Origin: Antrodiella citrinella
Taxonomy: Eukaryota > Basidiomycota > Agaricomycetes > Polyporales > Steccherinaceae
DNA length: 64,000 nt
NCBI GenBank assembly: GCA_004802725.1
Contig: SGPM01000008.1
Coordinates: forward strand, 124,001 to 188,000
Reading direction: 5' to 3'
This document shows, piece by piece, positions 59,841 to 64,000 of the stretch. Numbering within the stretch: the stretch's first letter is position 1; each line of letters starts with the position of its first letter. The notes under the pieces were generated by a model that worked only from the letters and a program-made list of their open reading frames with translations, made no database searches and was not told the DNA's origin. Position numbers and translations under genes: made by a program.

Positions 59841-61602
59841 CCTTCCAGCCAGTGGTAGAAATACAACGTGGATGATGAATGAGACAGAACCTAGACAAAG
59901 ACAGGAGAGGGTAAGAGTAGAAAGGTAGAAAACGATGACCTCAGCTCATGAGATTGTGTTGCCACGCAGAACATTCGAAGCACTGCCGTTTAGCAACAGA
60001 ACAGCTTTGACGTAGTTTTGACGTTGACAACTTGACATGATATGGCGTCGGATAGTGGCGATGATGATCGTTGTCAGTACTGCCACTGGCAATGTCAGTC
60101 GAGTATGAGAGAGTTTCTATAGTTTCTTGTTCAAATTAGATCGTGATTAAACGCACTTTGATATCGTGATGACCTTCCGGATCCGTTCGTTGACGCTGGG
60201 TCAAGATTGAATATTGAGTGTTCATAAGTATCATGATGCAGCACTGACGATCGTTTGTAGTCTGGTCCGATTTGAGCGACCTTGGCGGGGAGTCTGCAAT
60301 GTATACAGTAATGTAGTAGCTTATGAAGAGATGTATCTACAAGGCCTGTGTAGTATATATATCATCTTGTATATTAATATGGACGAGAGAGGCAAGATGT
60401 ATGCGTCAATCGTCAGACCGGATCAGAGTGCTTCAAGAATATCCAAGATTGCATTCTAAGTCATGACAACGCATACGAGGTGTTACTGCTGTTTCGTCGC
60501 AAAGAGTCGTCGGGGAATAGCAGAGACAGAAATCTGAGCTTGCCCCATGCACAAATATCGTCCCCAACGTATCACTAGGCCAAAATAGTCAGTCAGCAAC
60601 TATACTGATGAGCATATTCTTAGCACTCACCGAGTTCACTAATCACTAACCACCATCCAACAACAAAATCGTCCAAAGACATAGCTTTCAAGTTAGGGTA
60701 TTGTAAATGACGTTTGAATGCTAAATCGTTACCAGTTTGAAAACTGCTAGTAAACGAGCGAGCCTTGTCAAGTTTGTTCTCTATGAACTTGAAAGAGAAG
60801 ATAATAGAATTAATGATGTTTGCGCCTGAGACAGGTAAGTAGTAAGTCTCTGGAACAGTGGAACTTGAAGTTGAGGAGAAGGGAGGACCTTCGGACGTTG
60901 CCGGTATAAGATTTTTGACGGACGCGGCTCCACCCGGACCGTCAAGTTCAAGTTGCCACTAAGTTCAACTTGTTGGTCGCTGGCAGTGAACGGAACCTTG
61001 AATTCGGACGTCGACAACATGTGAGTAAGTACCCTCACTTCACCCTCACTTCACCCACATGATAAACCAAAATTGAAGTATGCCAATGCCATGATGAAAA
61101 TTGTCGCTCGTTACATGATGGCGTAGGATTCTCGATCCCATGTCGCCGGTGGCTCGCACTCAGCATGAGGCTGGACCATCGACCCACACTTCAGCATTCA
61201 AATTCGATACGCTTTACCTGCTGAAACTGGGCCGTGTTGAACGTTGAGGCCGCAAATCTCCCATGCATGCCGGACCAAAATCTCACAATAGTAGGGTATC
61301 TTCCTCCGCAGTCGAGACGGCTGATGTGAAGTACTGTATTAATCGAATTACTCTCAAGCTCTGGTTCGCAGTGCTTGGCCTTGCTTGGCTAAAGTGGCTA
61401 CACTGTCAAGCACTTTTATATTGCTGCACGTTGCGCGACAGAGTCGTACCATGTAGGCTCCTGGAGGTATTTTATTCCTCAATCGACGAGAAGCTTGTGG
61501 CATCACTGCAAGGCTGTCAAAAACGGTCCGAAAAGCTATAAAGAGCCATCAAGATAAAGGCCACTCAGAACTCGACGAGAACATCATACAGAACCTCGCA
61601 GT
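59841..61602. other. Intergenic, no gene supported
   Basis: Small frames only, including one of 85 codons on the minus strand (61038-60781) without motifs. Confidence 0.3.
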
Positions 61603-63708
61603 ATGAACGACATCGTTCTACTCACCCTTGCTGTCTTGTGGATAGTTGTCGTTGCCAGGTCGCGTCAAGTCCAACGTCTTTCTCTGCCGCCCGGCCCCAG
61701 GTCATGGCCCATCGTAGGCAACTTATTCGACATGCCATCTAGTCGGCCTTGGGAGAAATATGGGAGCTGGTGCATGGCTTACAGTACGTGTATTGATTCA
61801 GGGTATTTTTTTGGCTGATGATCTGACATCGCTTTCAGAGTCAGACATTGTCTTTCTTGATCTACCTATGCAGCCCATTTTGGTAGTGGGGTCCGCCAAA
61901 GCTGCGATGGAACTCCTAGAGAAGAGGGCCGGAATATGGTCGGACAGAGTACCGTCTATCATCATTGAACTGTGAGTATCTTGCATTTCAGTAACGTCTC
62001 AGTTCGACTGTGTACACAGAATGAACTGGGATTTCAACCTTGCTTTGATACCATATGGTAATAAATGGCGTATTCATCGCCGGATGTTTCATCAGGAATT
62101 TCACACAAGCATTGTCAAGAAGTATTGGCCTGTCCAGCTCGATTACGCCAGGATGTTCTTGTCATTAATATTGAAATCGCCTGCGGATACGCGCAAACAC
62201 GTGCGACAGTGAGTGTCATGTCCGTGAAACATTAGGTCGAAATTCAAGACTTCGTCATGACAGGATGATTACAGGACTTATTTTCTATATCACTTACGGC
62301 AAACGGGTCTCCGGTATGAACGACGAAGCTGTAGTCGTAGCTCAGATAGCCTTGGAAGGACTCAGCAAAGGTGCCGTACCTGGTTTCAGCTGGCTCGACT
62401 ACTTCCCTCTTGCCAGACACATCCCCAGCTGGTTTCCCGGTACCAGCTCCAGGAAGCTCGCAGAGAAGTACCTGCCGTACGTGCGTGACATGAAAGACAA
62501 GCCTTACGACGAGGTCAAGGCGAATCTGGTACGTATCGCAGGCTCAATCTGATGAGACTTATAACGCACATGTTGACAAGGGATAATAAGGACAAGGGAA
62601 TTGCGCCGCCATCGCTTGCAGCGTCGCTGATCGAAAAGAATCGCAAGTACAGTGGGACCGATGAAGAAGGAGTGTATGACGAAGCCTCTCGGAATGTTGC
62701 TGGGTTGGCGTACGCTGGTGCGCTCTCCCTACTCACGTCTTCGTTGGTGAATTCTGACCATATCACAGCTGGCGCAGATACCGTACGTAGCAACGTACGC
62801 ACACTGATAAGCTCTGATGTTCCATTACTCCAGACCAATTCTTCATGCGAGTCCTTCCTCCTAGCCATGGCCCTCTTCCCCGAAGTGCAGAAGAGAGCAC
62901 AAGCCGAATTAGACCGCGTGGTCGGTCCACACCGCCTCCCAGATTTTGACGATTTCGACAATTTGCCTTATATCCGCGCTATGGTCATGGAAACATCCAG
63001 ATGGTTACCCGTCCTTCCTTCCGGCGTGCCACATGTGTCTATTGCGGATGATGTATACAATGGGTGTCATATCCCGAAGGGGACTGCTGCTATTCCGGCG
63101 AGTTCTTGTATATTTCACAACTTGGATTTAACATCTAACGTTTTGACGTTTCATTTCAGGACGTTTGGTACGTATAGAAAGTTGCACTCATATCCTGAGG
63201 CAAGGCTCATCCCTTCTGCGGAATACAGGGGTATACTACACAATCCAGAGGACTACCCAGAACCAGAAAGATTCTGGCCCGATCGGTTCATTGGAGCGGA
63301 CGGTGAAATTGATCCTACCGTCAGAGATCCCACTACAATCGCATTTGGTTTCGGAAGACGGTAAGCACTTCTTCACGACTCTGTCTCAGTTTTATTGGAC
63401 TGGCTTTGTCGTCAGCCTTTGTGTAGGCAGACCTTTCAGCAACAATACTCTGGCCATCTTCATCGCGTCCATCTTGCATGTCTTTGACATCAGCGCAGGC
63501 GTTGACGATTCCGGCAAGCCCGTAGAGCTAAGCGCGGAGTATATAGGTGGCCTTATCGCGTGCGTACCCCTTTATTTTACCTTCGTATATTCTTCTCATA
63601 CATATGTTCTGCAGAGGACCGCGAGACGTACCCACTGGTCTGAAGCCTCGTTCGGAGGCTGCTAAGGCATTGATCTCGAAGTTCGCCGCGGACTTGGAGA
63701 TGTCATGA
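61603..63708 (+). CDS. Cytochrome P450 monooxygenase (516 aa)
   Basis: Eleven exons: 61603-61783, 61839-61971, 62020-62208, 62264-62528, 62591-62717, 62769-62782 (14 nt), 62834-63097, 63160-63167 (8 nt), 63229-63360, 63416-63559 and 63615-63708, in frame. N-terminal membrane anchor then SLPPGPRSWPIVGN. Oxygen-binding helix AGADTTNSS spans the 14-nt exon; ExxR is ETSR; PERFWPDRF precedes the haem loop FGFGRRLCVGR. The intron before the 8-nt exon appears to start with GC (GCGAGT), the only GC-AG intron I found here; the joined product DVWGILHNPEDYPEP fits the family exactly. Resembles the CYP64/CYP5144-like group of microsomal P450s; it could tailor the product of the nearby NRPS-like enzyme. 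Confidence 0.9.
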
Positions 63709-64000
63709 GGGTCGATGCTATCTGGAGGACTGAGTAGACACCCAAGCGTTGATTTTATTTACGACTCCTGATGTGTCCTACAGCCGTTCACGAAATTGTA
63801 GGCGTGTCCGAAAATAATAGTGTAGTTGTCGGCTAGCGGGAATATGTGGGATTAGGACGCCACTGACAAGAATGTTGCGCGGCACAGGCATATCTTGGTT
63901 GACATCTCTCGTAAATGGTGCGAGATCATCCCCGCTGACTCTCCGTTTAGCTTTATACTGAGCTCCGCCCAGAGCTGGCTACTACTGATTTTTTTCAAAC
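63709..64000. other. Downstream of the P450, nothing seen
   Basis: Short non-coding tail of the window. Confidence 0.3.

Noticed and set aside
1..64000. CRISPR arrays, bacterial operons, tRNA or rRNA genes
   Set aside because: The genes are intron-rich and fungal. I saw no tRNA-like A and B boxes with a convincing cloverleaf and no rRNA sequence.

Overview
This window is nuclear DNA of a filamentous basidiomycete, very probably an agaricomycete mushroom. The genes carry many short introns of about 50 to 60 bases with GT-AG borders, and the families present (STE3-type pheromone receptors, CaaX pheromone precursors, FunK1 kinases, expanded P450s) are typical of that class. No species can be named from the sequence alone. 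The centre of interest is a B (pheromone/receptor, P/R) mating-type locus. Between about 2.8 and 23.4 kb lie three complete STE3-like receptor genes and nine small pheromone precursor genes ending in CVIA, CVVA, CTIA, CVIS or CIIA. A fourth STE3-like receptor at 40.9-42.2 kb has no pheromone gene near it and is probably a non-mating-type paralogue.

Layout. 0-2 kb: left-edge-truncated Ser/Thr kinase (minus). 2.8-12.8 kb: receptor 1, two pheromones, a third pheromone, receptor 2, two more pheromones. 13.4-19 kb: a degenerate tandem repeat of about 160 bp units and duplicated gene relics surrounding a sixth pheromone gene. 19.4-23.4 kb: receptor 3 and three pheromones. 25-30 kb: a LARGE-like glycosyltransferase, a decayed F-box-like gene and a small NTF2-fold-like protein. 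30.1-33.6 kb: an intact second copy of the left-edge kinase, in inverted orientation and with conserved upstream DNA. 35-40.7 kb: a decayed P450 and a FunK1 kinase. 40.9-53.7 kb: receptor 4 and then conserved housekeeping genes: mitochondrial ribosomal protein uS19, SDH assembly factor 4, a Cla4/Ste20-type PAK, CNOT11 and an RGG-rich conserved protein. 53.7-63.7 kb: a three-domain A-T-TE NRPS-like synthetase, a multi-pass membrane protein and a complete P450, which could form a small metabolite locus.

How it works together. In the known system, secreted farnesylated pheromones from one haplotype activate STE3-type G-protein-coupled receptors of a compatible haplotype. The signal passes through a PAK/MAPK cascade to an HMG-box transcription factor. 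The window holds ligands, receptors and a linked PAK. CCATTGTTC/GAACAATGG- and CTTTGT-like sites lie upstream of most receptor and pheromone genes, and each pheromone gene has a TATA box about 100-200 bp upstream. Pheromone C-termini fall into recognisable subfamilies (one ending QV-x-QC, one ending YQ-x-YC), which suggests duplication within and between subloci.

Exon boundaries were set by reading splice sites and keeping the frame; for the four receptors, both main kinases, the PAK, uS19m, the NRPS-like gene and the second P450 the exon lengths sum to intact reading frames. Genes marked low confidence lack such support.
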